From NCBI GenBank assembly GCA_033026295.1, contig CM065170.1, positions 6,953,540 to 7,017,539 on the forward strand: DNA of 64,000 nucleotides. Direction: 5' to 3'. Below are positions 26,001 to 38,013 of the stretch, one piece after another; within the stretch, counting starts at the first letter, position 1, and each line of letters opens with the position of its first letter. This DNA is from Channa striata. Lineage: Eukaryota; Chordata; Actinopteri; Anabantiformes; Channidae. Position numbers and translations under genes: made by a program. The notes beneath the pieces are model-generated. The model searched no databases. It worked only from the letters and a program-made list of their open reading frames with translations, and had not been told where the DNA came from.

Positions 26001-26646
26001 TCACATGTTTTTATTTTTGCATGTCACAGGAGTGTGTGTATTTCATGTGCTGAAGGTTAAGAAAGGCTCGCTCCCGAATTGTTGAGGAAGCAACTGGTGT
26101 TGTAACAACCTTTGTCAATTTTACAAATTGTCATCGCTAACAATCACTTGAAGTCGTCAAAAGGGTGAGAATATGTTCACTTTCACAAAACTGAAGCACA
26201 AAGACATACGCAAACCTGCATCGTAAGACATCCAGCAGCAGCTGATTCAGAACCCACGGTGCACTATTTCTTTGGCACCTAAACACGTGGTAAGCAACTC
26301 TATATGAAGATGGTGGAGTAGTGAAGAGGCAATATAACTTCAACACAAAGATGTTGCATTAAAATGATAAAACCGTAATCATAGCACAGCAAATTCCCTT
26401 TGTGTTAAAAGCCGTAGTGTTAGACTCATTTATACATTATATAGTTGAAACATCCATGACCAGTGTTTGTTTTTCCACACGTTAACTGTGTGTTGGCTAA
26501 ATATATGAAGTGTATTTGATATTTGGTGTAGCGTGGATGGCTGAAAAAATGAATCGAGGGAGAGACTGTCACCTGAACAGGATGACATTTATTCTGTAAA
26601 TAAATTGGGCACTTGTGTGGTTGAGTGGGCTGCAGAATATTTTCTA

Positions 26647-26670
26647 GTGTGTGTGTGTGTGTGTGTGTGT
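26647..26670. repeat. (GT)n microsatellite
   Basis: Twelve GT units in gphn intron 2. Confidence 0.95.
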
Positions 26671-27323
26671 AACCCCTCACAGAGGCCTCCGAGCTCTCTT
26701 CACAGTAGGGTTTTTAGGAGTTGGGCTTCTTTTCCCTTCCTCCTCCATCCCTCCATCTTTCGCTTTATCAGCTAACATGCTGAGAGGTCACCCGTTGAGA
26801 GCTTTCTCACATATGGACAAACCAACAACTCAGCCGTAATGGGCTCGACTCCACGCTACCACTGGGAGATCGGAGATGGCCAAGGTTCTCGTGTCCTCCC
26901 TGGATGGAGTGTGTGTGTGAGACGGCAAGAGAATAAGCGAGTGAGTTTGAGTGCCCTGTAGAAAGAGCTTGTATTATTAATGAAATCGCCCCGGCAGATG
27001 GGTCTCATCTTGGAAGTGTCCCACAACCACTGAGATTTGCAGCTGGCTCACATGCACCCACATACTGTACTTTCCGCTCTTATTAAGTGTGCCTCGGATC
27101 GTCTGTCCCTCGCTCTCTTCACTCTCTGCCTCTCTCTCATTCTGTCTTTCTCTCTTTATCCTCCTCTCTGTCCTCGTCTTTTATTCATAAAAAGGTTTGG
27201 CTCCGGTATCCAGGCTTTTGGGCCAAAGCTTTGGCCTTGGCTCCTCTGCCACATGCGCCTCACCTCCCTCCAGCTGCCCCACTCCTTTTTCCCTTCTATT
27301 GTCCTCACCTCAAGCAAAAATCC

Positions 27324-28130
27324 TCATTCCAGGTTAACTACATCTTTCAGTCTAGAGAACAGCTTTGTAGAGTATGTTGTCACCCCCGATGTAGAAAGAT
27401 AAATATAAAATGGTGTAGGGACTTGACCGGACCAACTGGAGCAACCCCAAATTATAACACTGGCCCCACAGCTTGCACATGATGGGTGTATCAATTTATC
27501 TGCTCCTTTTCTTACCCTAATGAGCCTACCAATCTGGAACAGGGCAAATCTGGATTCATCAGGCCACCAAACCTTTTTGCTCCCTGTAAAATGGACACCT
27601 TTATTTCTGATTAGCCTCACTGATAAGTGGTTTTCTTAAGGCTGCACAGCTGTCTGGTCCTAATCCTTTGAGTTGTCTTTGCATTGTGCATGTGGAAATG
27701 ATGTTACTTTAAACATAGCTCCGAGTTTTACTGTAGATTTTTTACAATTTGATTTCACTGAACATTTACAATAACCGATATCTGGTCATTATCCATCCAG
27801 ATTTAAGTCTGTCCACATTTCCTCCTTGAAGACGATGTTTTACCACTGTCCTTGCAGGTTTTTAATAATGCTTTTGACCATCTTTAACCCAATTCAGCAA
27901 TCTCCTTGATTGTTTTCTCTGCTTGATGCAGGCCAATAACTTGACCCATCTGAGACAGAGTTACATCTTTTTCACGACCACAGGACACGTCGTCTGACAT
28001 GGTTGATTAAGAAATGAGAAGCTACTCAATGCATCAGTTAGGGTTGAATAACTTGTTGCCAGCTGAGACGTAATAATTGCAGTAATTATTCAATGAAAAG
28101 CTCTTACCTCTTTGCTTATGTACTTGGCTT
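27324..28130 (-). pseudogene. degraded Tc1/mariner-type transposase
   Basis: Read on the - strand from an ATG at 28000, the sequence encodes a short N-terminal segment of the kind seen in fish Tc1-like transposases (a basic start, then a helix-turn-helix region containing HQAEKTIKEIAE near 27900). It then loses frame. Further along, between about 27620 and 27400, an open segment contains PDESRFALFQIGR and GASVIIWGCSSWSG, which match the conserved DDE-domain blocks around the second catalytic Asp and the strand after it. In-frame stops and frame changes separate the blocks, and I could not trace intact terminal inverted repeats, so this is an inactive relic. Family assignment rests on these motifs and the resemblance of the whole stretch to common teleost Tc1 copies. 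The outer limits are approximate. Confidence 0.8.
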
Positions 28131-28494
28131 ATTGTCCCGCTGTATTTCAGTGATCTAGTTTCAGGCTATGCTGAAGAATTCAGAGGTAGGTCAGTGCTGC
28201 TGCATAGTAGATCAGTAGAGGAGTGTTGTCTTATGCCCCATTGCCATAAATCTAAATAATTTAAGCATTGTTTTAGCCAAACAAAAGGTAACTGCAAACA
28301 TGGTGGGTCAAAGTCATGTTGAGTCAAGGTTTTTTACCACAGTATTACGAACATAGACAGTACATTCACACACAGTAGATGCCTTTGCTCCATACATATG
28401 AATATGCTGTAGTCTATGCTTGTACACATAATGCATACTCAGTAAAGTTACACATATACAGTAAGATTGAACTTACCGGTGGTGTGATGTGCAT

Positions 28495-28540
28495 GTGATA
28501 ACCCGTGATAACCCGTGATAACCCACGATAACTTGATAAC
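28495..28540. repeat. 10-bp tandem repeat, unit gtgataaccc
   Basis: Three consecutive exact units (28495, 28505, 28515) followed by degenerate copies (acgataac, ttgataac). Confidence 0.9.
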
Positions 28541-28753
28541 CTCGCCAAGCAAGTGAGACTGCACTGACTGACACACACTGGCTATGGGACACCAGGCCTA
28601 TGTGTGTCATGTCGTGTTTAGTGTGTAAACTTATAAAAACTTATAGTTCAGGCAAATTTACTGTATGTTAACGTACACACGAGTACTGTACATGTCTGTA
28701 CACATGTACATTTTATACAAACTTACAGTGGTAAGATTAAATACTGACTACCC

Positions 28754-28778
<25 letters not shown>
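28754..28778. repeat. (AT)n microsatellite
   Basis: About 12 AT units, followed by gtatatatc. Confidence 0.95.
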
Positions 28779-28785
<7 letters not shown>

Positions 28786-29923
28786 CTGTTTATTGGCATG
28801 CACATACGCGCATGAATCACATGTATGAATGTATGAGCATGTATGAATCACATCATGTTTTAAAACTAGTTCATGAAAATGGAACTCCTCTACAAATACT
28901 CAAAAATTTCCACTCAACATTTTGCTCCTGACACACAGAAAAGGCATCCACGATTAAAAAAAAAAAAAAACCTAGAACACGAACATCAGTAGCACATACA
29001 AACTCTTACGATGAACAGCACAGCAACTAGAGACAGGAGGGGTTGCCTAGGAAACCATGGGAAGGAACCCTAGTTATTTGTGTTGAGCATAATTTCATTT
29101 GGGCTGAAACAGAGAGGCATAAAAACCCCAGGAGAGAGAGGAGAGAGAGGTGATTTGTCCTGACAGCTCCTTTACTCTCCTGAGGTGCAACACACACACA
29201 CACGTAACTGGGCAAATGCACATGCATGAACACATACAAACACACACTCACAGATGCATGCAGAAATTCCAACACGCCCCCTCCCAAGCACATAAAGAGA
29301 AGTAAATCACTCGTGCCGTCACGAGAACGTCAGCAGGGGTGTGTGTCTGTGTGTGACGATTCTGTGCGTAAGTGTGTCAATGCACAAGTTGGTGGAGGCC
29401 CCATAAAGGCTACATATGCATGTGTTTCATGGAAAAATACTTCTTCGTGACTTATTTGCTTCTTTTATCAGGCCCAGACAGCTTCTCTCCGAGTTTCAGG
29501 CTTTGTCTGCATGCATGCAGTATTTTGGTGGGGCCTCGCTCAGCTTGTCTCTCTGCTGCTCCATCACACCCTTTGAAAGCTGAGCAGAGCCAATGGATTT
29601 TGGAATGATATTTTCAGGGTGCAGATTTTACTCTTTAAGTCAGCATGCAAAGCGTTATGGTCTCAGTGTGTGTAAATGCATCTGGAAAGCAGAATAACCG
29701 AGGAGGCTTTAATGTCCCACGAGTCCATGGGTGTTTGTCTGAGGGAGGGTATCATGGCGGTTAAGTGGCTGACGCAGGGGGACAAAAATAGCGCTTCTTA
29801 TAAAAAGAAAGAGGTTACATAAGGGGTGTGTGAGAAGAGCCTTCACCTTGGGCCTGGGGTTGTTGGTTTTTTTGGGGTTGTCATATCCGGCCTGGCCACC
29901 TGAGGTCGCTGCGGCTCGCTGTT

Positions 29924-29953
<30 letters not shown>
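29924..29953. repeat. (CAG)10 trinucleotide repeat
   Basis: Ten perfect CAG units within gphn intron 2, about 370 bp upstream of exon 3. The open frames it produces (alanine, glutamine or serine runs) have no other coding support. Confidence 0.95.
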
Positions 29954-29954
<1 letters not shown>

Positions 29955-30327
29955 TGTCCTTGTCAGCGCTCCCTCTTCAGTGGGCCACCCTGTGGAAAAT
30001 CCTTTCAAGAGGGGATGTTCAAGGGCATTCTCTCTCCCCTCTGTTCTGCCTCTCTGCCTCTTGTGCTCTCATCCAACTGTCTTTATTTTCTCAGTTTTCT
30101 ATTATTTTACCCTTAAATAGGTAACAGAATGAAGGTATAGAAGGAGGAGATATATCATTTGCATGGCCAGAGATGCTAAGCAGTGCACTTAAAACATTGT
30201 GTATTCAGATTTTTGACACAGATTTCTGTAGTTGTCTACTTTGATGGCGCAAGACTAGAGAGGATTTTCTTAATTATCTCCTACATGGATGACTCTGTGT
30301 GATCTAGTGACTTTCTACCTTCCACAG

Positions 30328-30385
30328 GTTGGGTGGTATGATCGCAGCCTACAAGATAGTGCCAGATGAGATCGATGAAATCAAG
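30328..30385 (+). CDS. gphn: gephyrin exon 3 (G domain)
   Basis: The 58-nt exon lies between acceptor ccacag and donor gtaatc. Its first G completes the leucine codon left by the previous exon, and the rest gives LGGMIAAYKIVPDEIDEIK, 19 residues equivalent to human 49-67. Differences from human are few (TIS to MIA and EE to DE). The aspartate of the VPDE motif aligns with Asp49 of E. coli MogA, one of two aspartates reported as essential for the molybdopterin-processing activity of that family. The exon ends in phase 0. The next exon follows after only 89 bp. Confidence 0.97.
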
Positions 30386-30474
30386 GTAATCTGTCAATCT
30401 GTTTATCTACTGTCTGTACAGAATAAGTCTTTTCATCTGCAGTCATTTGTTGAATGTGTGTGTGTGTGTAACAG
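30386..30474 (+). other. gphn intron 3, only 89 bp, with a TG-repeat 3' end
   Basis: The intron runs from gtaatc to taacag. In place of a pyrimidine tract, the last 25 bases hold a run of about seven TG units directly before taacag. UG-rich RNA next to a 3' splice site is a known binding context for TDP-43 and CELF-type proteins (established for CFTR exon 9); any such effect here is inference. Confidence 0.9.
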
Positions 30475-30567
30475 GAGACTCTGGTGGATTGGTGCGATGA
30501 AAAAGAACTTAACCTCATCCTAACCACCGGAGGCACAGGCTTTGCCCCAAGAGATGTCACACCAGAG
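30475..30567 (+). CDS. gphn: gephyrin exon 4 (G domain, TGGTG signature)
   Basis: The 93-nt exon (31 codons, phase 0/0) lies between acceptor taacag and donor gtgggt. It encodes ETLVDWCDEKELNLILTTGG followed by TGFAPRDVTPE, equivalent to human residues 68-98 with one visible change (I to V). TTGGTG is the molybdenum-cofactor biosynthesis protein signature. The aspartate in PRDVTPE aligns with Asp82 of E. coli MogA, so both key acidic residues of the active site are intact in this gene. Being a multiple of three, the exon could be skipped without a frameshift, but that would remove the active site. Confidence 0.98.
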
Positions 30568-31323
30568 GTGGGTTAACGTGCTCTGTTTTTAGAATTTGTT
30601 GATTTAGAAAATATGACTGTTCCTGTGCCATGACTGTTTTAAAGGTACATTTTTATTTTAATGGTCTGTTGAATACACAGTATTGTAGCAGCGTTGCTCG
30701 AGCGTGGTATTAAAGTATAGCCAGGAACGAGGACAGCTTGAAGGGAATATATACACTGCTGCTGCTAAGAGGTCCTATAAGTGAAGTGATGCTACAGTTC
30801 ACCACTACAAGAGAAGCCTGGTGATAAGAAGTGTCTAACTAACCTGGAGGCAGAGGATGAGATGTCTCCTGCTCTGTGCCTTATTCAGAGAAGCCCAGCC
30901 TGTTTTTGCTGATTACACATGTGCTGGAGTGCTGATTAACACATGGTATAATTAGCCCCATGGTCACACGGGAAATAAAGAGGCAGAAGTTAAAACCTCA
31001 TTGATTCGCTTTCCTAAAAAAACAAATTGGGATCATGTTGCAAGCAATTCAGAAATAATGTGTGGCAGGTGGCAGTATGGCTGTATTGAGAGTTTCATCA
31101 TTGATAAAAGACACACGGCAGCAGAGGAGAAGATACTGCTGTTGACTTGGTTCCAGGTGTGTCCTAAATTAACAGATATTATACTTGATATTAAATATTT
31201 TTATATTTTAACCCAGGGTTTTATGAGCTGCTCCTAGTGTTCTGGTTTAAACAGTATAATAAATATAATATATTGAAGAAACTTTAGGCAGCATAAACGT
31301 AACACACTTACATGTATGTATCA

Positions 31324-31358
31324 CCCCCCCCCCACACACACACACACACACACACACA
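31324..31358. repeat. C-run plus (CA)n microsatellite
   Basis: Ten C bases followed by about 12 CA units, in gphn intron 4. Confidence 0.94.
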
Positions 31359-31839
31359 GCATGGGATTCTCCTGAGCTCCCAGGAGAATCGTTAGCGCTG
31401 ATCAATCAGAGTAGACTGGCAGACAGCAGCAAGCTTCCTGTAAGAGGGGAGGCATGTACACACCACGACCACTGATACCTGTTATCTGATTCAGCTCTGT
31501 GTGCTGGAGACAGCGGTATGTCTCTATCTGTCTTTGTGCGTTTGAAGTGTGTTTTAGATGAAAACACAAGTAAGAGTTGTAGCTTTAATCAACGAGCTCT
31601 TTGTACACAGACGAAATATGAATGATACTTACTCTAACTGCAGTTGCTTTGTTTTTCTATTACTACATGTTGTTGTACATTGTACATCTCACTGCGCATC
31701 AATAGATATATTTAACAAAGAATGTCTCAGCAAGGTGAAGGCGGAAAAATACTTAGATGACCTGTCTCTACCCCAGCAACAATCTAGAGTCCTTTATCTT
31801 ATCAGTTCAACATTTTAATTTCAATAATTCTACAACCTG

Positions 31840-31885
31840 GAATCAAATCAAATCAAGCTTTATTTATATACCCCCAATAACAACA
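31840..31885. repeat. short retroposon-tail-like tract
   Basis: A few atcaa units followed by gctttatttatata resemble the tail of a very common teleost retroposon that normally continues with agcac. Only the tail is visible, so family and orientation are not assigned. Confidence 0.35.
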
Positions 31886-34155
31886 AAACGTTGACCGGAG
31901 CACTGAACAATAAATCACAATATGATACAGAATTACCTGAAGCTGTATGTGCTTGTACTATTCAGCAGCTTGGATTTCCTTACATACAAACAGAGGTGGT
32001 GGTTTTGCCAGTTTTGCTTTTTGCAGCAACATAACCAGCTCAAATCTAACACTGCAACGTCATATCTACATGGTTCCATTTCATGTACTGTAAATCTACA
32101 ATATAGATTTAGGGCGCATAGATCTTAGCTCAGTTAACTACTTTCCTGATGCAGGTTCATTGGTTTCTTGTGATGTCTGCTTAATATTAGCTGGGGCAAT
32201 TTTACCTAAAAATACCATCAGGACGTTTCAATACATTCATTTAATCAAGGTTTTTATTGGTAAAGTAACTACTTTTATTTAATAAAAAAAAACTAGTTTC
32301 TTTAACCACGCTTGACCACTAGGTGAAAGCACTTCCTACTTCCTTGTGTTATTGTGCTGCATTCAGATACTTTACCAGATGTTCTCATTTGGTCACATTT
32401 CTTTGCTAAAGCCTCACACTCATTCATCATTCACGTTAATTAAGACTAAACTTCATCCATTTCCCTTTAAATAAGAGAGATCTTGTGAACTCCTTTTGAA
32501 TGCCTGAACAAACCCGTCGTCTTCCTCTTCCAGTCATTTACTTTATATGATGGATAAATCCAAGCTTGCCCCTCCCTCTCTCCCTCTCTCTCTCTTACTT
32601 CTTCCCTCTTGTTTCTGTCTCGCCCCCCACCTCAGTTGCCCCCCTCCCCCCTCCTCTCCTGAGTCCGAGCCTATGATGCTCATCAGTGGCTCCTCTCCTT
32701 TGAAGTCTTTTCTCTTCCCCTCCCCTTCGCTAATGGTGCGTTTGAAGTGTCACTCAACTCAAGGGCACCCAACACACACAGCTGGAGGAGAAGGTACTAC
32801 TGTATCTACTGTCGGGAACATGGTGCATCAACTGGAGTCCCACAAACATGTACACAATCACGAGCACAAACACGTACTACAAATGTCTGCTCACAACACC
32901 ACTGCTGGAAACCACTTGTTTGTGTGCAAAGAAATCCCACTTGGCATGGAAGAATATTTTGCACAAATTATGATAAAGAAAGTTGTTCAAAATTAAACTC
33001 TTTTATCATACAGATTGACCTACAAAAAGTCAAGCATTGGGTTTATACTAAACAAGTTTTTACCTTAAACAGTTTTAGTTTTTACACAAGATAAAACTCG
33101 TATGAACATAAAAATTTTAATTAGATCCAAAGGACAAACCAAGTTATCATCAATAGTCTTTACTTAAAATCAGCAAATTTCTTTTACTTTAACATGTTGT
33201 GTTTTAATATCGTGAGTTACATTTCAAGTGTCAGGGTGCAGTCACTAAAGTCAACACTAACCTTATTCATTTTCCCATTCTTATCACTATTGTCTAAAGA
33301 AACAAATTAATTTGGACTAAAAAACTCGTCTAACTGGAACTCCATTCCTAACCAACAAACCAGAAGGAAAAAACAGATATACGTACCTTTCAAAAAGCCG
33401 ACTGCAACTGGCACATTAAACTAGAACCGACCAGGACGCAACACAAACTGAGACTCCCCTCTTCCCGGCTCCATCCTTCTGGTGGTTTCTGGCAAACCTC
33501 ATTCCACAAGTTTTATTGCTCATCTCTATTAACATGGGTATACAAACCTCAGGGTGGGTCCAGTAAAATAACAAACAAAAATAACTAACCGGGTTACCAT
33601 ATTTTTACCTAAATGAAAATAAAGATAAACACAACGTAGAGTAAACTTACCTAAACTCTGAATGAATAAACAGGAGACAAATGAAGTTCAAACAAAAAGA
33701 AGCCCAGCCTTAGAATAGAATAACGTAATGTGCAACATGTTTAGTGTCAGGTCGGAGTGGGAGACACTGGATTTAAAACTGCAACCAATCCGCTGTCAGC
33801 CAATCAACACATTCAACCGCTCAGTTTGTCACAACAGGTAACCTGCGTTCTGACAGTAAAAGCCTAGTAATATTTGAAAATCTCAAACTTGGTTATTTGT
33901 ATTATATTAAAAGAAAAATTGTTCATCCATAAAATAATCATCGGAGTTTACAGTGCAGTTATATTTGTGTCAATTGTATTAATATTATTATTACATATTA
34001 TTACAATTTCATCTCTTTCTATAAAATCATCCCATAGTTTGAGTGTAGTCGTGCTTACACTTTTTGAGGTGTTTTAAATCTGTTTAAGGTGTGCGCTTGC
34101 TTAGATAGACGGTGTTCACAGTAACAGCGCTCTTCTCTCCCTCCCCTCTGTCCAG

Positions 34156-34250
34156 GCCACTAAGGAGGTGATCGAGCGTGAGGCTCCAGGGATGTCTCTG
34201 GCAATGCTGATGGGATCCCTCAATGTCACACCGCTAGGCATGCTTTCCAG
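34156..34250 (+). CDS. gphn: gephyrin exon 5 (G domain)
   Basis: The 95-nt exon lies between acceptor tccag and donor gtgctc. It encodes ATKEVIEREAPGMSLAML then MGSLNVTPLGMLS and the first two bases of an arginine codon, equivalent to human residues 99-130. The only change from human that I see is A to S after PGM. The segment continues the MogA-like domain with the conserved PGM block that follows the TGGTG signature in this family. The phase-2 end is completed by the A that opens the next exon. Confidence 0.98.
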
Positions 34251-34606
34251 GTGCTCACATGTACTTTCTCATTATTCAGTGTATTTACTAAATCCTTTAT
34301 TTCAGCAGAAAGTCTCATTGTGAGATCATACACATGAATGAACATACAATATACAGGAAGATATAGATAAATAATGTTGCTGTTGGTAAAGGAGGACCAC
34401 CTTCTCTTTTAACACCAAACATGACAGTGACTGAAGAATCTATTGCCTGCTAATATGTTTCGCACAACATGACAAACCTCATTATGTCGTTAGCGTGGAG
34501 GGGGAACATGCACATCGATAATATAGTTATGAGGAAGCATATATGTCACAGGAACGCATGTTCCCGCTGTGCACTCATTTGCCTCCGCTCTGTTTGTGTG
34601 TTTCAG
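34251..34606 (+). other. gphn intron 5 (356 bp)
   Basis: Short intron with donor gtgctc and acceptor tttcag. No repeat or further feature is evident. Confidence 0.92.
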
Positions 34607-34673
34607 ACCTGTGTGTGGTATTCGAGGGAAGACGCTCATCATTAACCTACCAGGAAGCAAGAAAGGCTCCCAG
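34607..34673 (+). CDS. gphn: gephyrin exon 6 (G domain)
   Basis: The 67-nt exon lies between acceptor tttcag and donor gtagga. Its first base completes arginine, and it then encodes PVCGIRGKTLIINLPGSKKG and SQ. This is identical to the human sequence at residues 131-152 as I recall it. LIINLPGSKKGS is the second conserved block of the MogA/MoaB family, a loop that contributes to molybdopterin binding. The exon ends in phase 0, matching the next exon. Confidence 0.98.
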
Positions 34674-34960
34674 GTAGGATGTTACAAAGACTTTGATCCC
34701 GCTGTGGTTAGTTGCCTTACTGGAGCTTTGCTCAGGGTGGCTGTGCAAGTGGTAGTAGAAACTCCAGTGTGTTCATGTGAGGATAAACAGGAAGTGGGGA
34801 AAATTACAGCTGACACATCAGGTGTACAGGTTTTTGTTTTTTTTATTTTTTAATGTCAGGCTAACTTTTCTGTACAAAAAGACAAAAAGTAGAAAGACCT
34901 GGTAGACATTAGAATATTTCTTCACTGATATAAAAAAAATGTTGAAGACCACTATTAATC

Positions 34961-35085
34961 TAGAATTAGAATTAGAATCTTTATTGTCGTCATTGAAGAC
35001 ATATACATTGAAATTCTTTCTCTGCATTTGATCCGTCCCACTGGGGGGCTCTACCCTGCTGCTCTACTCATGGAGCTTCCAGGCC
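34961..35085. repeat. fragment of a teleost retroposon (LINE/SINE 3' region)
   Basis: The sequence contains tctttattgtcgtcattgaa, then a segment about a roughly 9-base catttgatc-type core and a ggggggctc stretch. This resembles a dispersed repeat common in ray-finned fish genomes, in which a ttattgtcattgaag core precedes gaaattc and ctgcattt. A preceding agaat repeat (gaattagaattagaatc) looks like its tail. The exact family is not assigned, and the ends are approximate. Confidence 0.5.
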
Positions 35086-36148
35086 GCCCGCTTTCTCAAA
35101 AAAGCACACACTAAAACCCTTCACTAAAACTACACACTTGGCGTTTGTCCTAAACTAATCCAGAGTGACTATTACAGCGAAGTGGGATCTCACAGAAACT
35201 CATGTGATTAAACCGTGACCTCAGAGTAAAAGAAATATGGAGGTCAGGCTGAACTAGCATGTCAACCAGCAGAACTTTGAGAAACAAAAGCAGAGGAGGA
35301 AAAACAAAAAACAAATAAAGTTATGGCTAAGAAAACACAACCAGCTTGGCAGATAGTTTTTGAAGAGCCAGCTGGAGATTTGAAAATAAAGTTGTATTCT
35401 TGGTCTCAAAGGAGGCTGGTGGAATCTAGTAAACTTCTCCCCCTTCATTGACTGTTGCTTGTTTCTGCTTAATGTTCCTTCACTTTCTGTTAAAACCACA
35501 AGATTTCGGGGAGATCTCTTTAGGGAGCATCAAGATCATGTCGGAAACTCATCCTCAGGATAATTTAGATTCATAATCTGTCTCGACCTGCCTCGAGTTG
35601 TGAACGCTTCCCCTCCGATTGTTGATCCCAGGGTGTTCCCAGGGTTATTGTACAGGGAATAAATTTTGACCCTGCGCTTCAACCATCACCTGCGTGTATG
35701 ACCCATGGAAAGATAGCATTAGCTTTAGCGGTAACACGGTTGCTAAGATCATTTTCACTTTGGACTCATGCGTTCACATGCACTTAAGTAAATCAGCTGT
35801 CTCAGGTAATTGGGGAACAGTGCTTCCATACACTTATGAAACCTGGTTACTGGAAATCTGCGTTATACATACAGCACAAGAGTCACCTGATTTCTCCTTC
35901 ACCTCTGACTTAAACTGAAACGCCTGGAGGACTGATTGTAAAGAAACTGCTGCTTTCTGACTTGTCTACGTGTGTGTTTGTGTCACAGCAGAGTGACAGC
36001 ACAGGGGGACAGAAAGGAAATACACGATCCACAGCAATTTCAAAAATCCACATGGGAAAGTTAACATTAACCCGTTAACGATCTCTCCTTACGTTGCTTC
36101 TTTTACTCAGCTGTGGGCAGTTTAGTGTCAGCAGCCTTTGGTTACACA

Positions 36149-36152
<4 letters not shown>

Positions 36153-36184
<32 letters not shown>
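36153..36184. repeat. (CA)n microsatellite
   Basis: Sixteen CA units, preceded by acacacgcg. Confidence 0.95.
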
Positions 36185-36187
<3 letters not shown>

Positions 36188-36447
36188 GGAGAAAGCCCAT
36201 TAGAAACCTGGTTACTCATGTACATGGCAGAACATTCAGCATTTTCAGACAGAAATCTACCAGGGGAAACCAGCTTTCCCAAATACATGGCACTTTCCCG
36301 AGAAAGCCGACTGTAAGTAAGATAAGTCCACGTGAACACGCTCCGTAAGAGTCTGTATATTTTTTTATGTGTGTGTCTCACTTGCATGTAGACATTGTGT
36401 TGGTTTCTATGTGCGGTTTGTGTTTTGTTTGTATATGGTAGCATAAT

Positions 36448-36450
<3 letters not shown>

Positions 36451-36483
<33 letters not shown>
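36451..36483. repeat. (TG)n microsatellite
   Basis: About 16 TG units, 267 bp after an opposed CA run; the pair could form a long-range hairpin. Confidence 0.95.
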
Positions 36484-36484
<1 letters not shown>

Positions 36485-38013
36485 ATCCCCACCACCCCCA
36501 TCTGTCTCAGTCCCTGCTGTTCTGACCTGCACATCTGTCTCTGTCTCGTTATGCGCCCGCTTCTCCTGATCGATTTTAGTATTTCTTCTAATCAATTACG
36601 CCACCTCTCCTCCATCTGCTGCCATATTAGTGTCTCCCTCATCAACCCCCACTTAAAGTTAACGGCACACGCAGCCCATTGCAGGCTTTTATTATGATGA
36701 CCTTCTGTCATAAAGATAACTGGGAAGTCCAGCTGAGCCTGCCAGTGAATTTCCCTTTATGTTTTGTTGCTGTGCATCTTTTCCGTCTTATACGCTGCAG
36801 ATTGTAAGGAATTCATACACTTGCTTCATGTGCTTTTCCGTAAATATCCATGGTTGTGATCCTGTTTTTTGCACTTTGTTCTTTCTTTTACAGTTCTACA
36901 CATAGTAACAACATTCCTGACTTGGTACCAACCTTTTTGCATGCACTGATGAATTTGCTACCGTGACTGAAATGTTTCTTCCTGTATTGTTGTTTTTTTT
37001 TTTTTTATGTGATAATGACTTTGTCGCAAAACATTTCAGCTTTTTGGTGTTGATGCTTCCACCTCCACTGATGATATTTACCTGTGGGGAGAACATTTAT
37101 ACCCACTGTGAAGACATTTCTACACATTGTTGTGACAGGTCTTGAGGACACCTCATCGTGTTTTTACTAAAAGCAAAAAACCACAGAACTGATTGTGCTT
37201 CTGCTGTTTACTTATCACATTTGCATAACTGTGCACATGTTGTTCATTTATCTACGTCTGTGTTTCACTGTACACAATATCATCTGCCATGATTCATTTG
37301 TTGAATTCTTAACCCGTTTAGCCTTTTAAATGTAGGTGCATATTTTATGTAGTTAAAGGCACGTTTCTGTATGGATGTGGCTTTGTTCTTCTAACATCAA
37401 CATGGAGCATGCTTCAGAAGTTTCAGAAGCAGTAATATCAAACAGGTTCTTTTTACCTGCTGTTTTTTACTTGATTTAGTTTTAGATCCCCAGCCAGCTT
37501 TTATAAACCATTACCGAGCACTAGGATGTTGCTGCTGATTGCCATTGTTTTCCTGCTGTCTTGTCACCCCACAGGAAAGCGTTCAGCAGTCAGCAGCACG
37601 GTCCCAGTGGGCTCTGTGCCTGGTGACACACGGAGCTGCATTCATGAACAACTGTGTTTACAAATGCTGGCTGGTGATATAAAACTTTATTACAGCCACA
37701 TATGGCAACGTAAGCAAGGGGCTGAAAGACTGAATCAGCCCAGTCCAGGTTGACCCCGGTCCTGAGCCCAGGTTAAATCAACGTGCAAACGTGTGGCAAC
37801 CCCTGAATGGACAAGCATAAAGCTGTTGATCTCTTATACAACAACATTGGTGATTGAGCTAAAGCAGTTTAAAAAATTTGACAGTAATCACACCCCTGTC
37901 TTATTAAACTCTGATTAGTTTAGCTCGTCACAAAAAAAATGTCCCCATAAGTTAACTTACACAGCGTGGTGATGTCACACTTCACCTAGTGTATTTGGCT
38001 GTTGTGAACGCAT

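Larger units (their letters stand above)
23034..30327 (+). other. gphn intron 2
   Basis: Intron of 7,294 bp with donor gtgagt and acceptor ccacag. It contains a degraded Tc1-like transposon (27324-28130, - strand), a (TG)n run at 26647, an (AT)n run at 28754, three tandem 10-bp units at 28495, a (CAG)10 run at 29924, and A/T homopolymers near 23621, 23875 and 28957. No additional exon was recognised. Confidence 0.9.
30568..34155 (+). other. gphn intron 4
   Basis: Intron of 3,588 bp, donor gtgggt, acceptor tccag. It contains a mixed C-run and (CA)n at 31324-31358, a short tract near 31840-31885 (repeated tcaaa units then ctttatttatata) that resembles the 3' tail of a common teleost retroposon, and CT-rich sequence at 32560-32660. 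No exon was recognised. Confidence 0.9.

Noticed and set aside
29709..30120. Alanine-run open frames on both strands around the CAG repeat
   Set aside because: Explained by the (CAG)10 repeat.
32547..33094. Overlapping open frames of 149 and 115 residues on the + strand
   Set aside because: CT-rich start and overlapping frames; no homology recognised, and it sits within a gphn intron.
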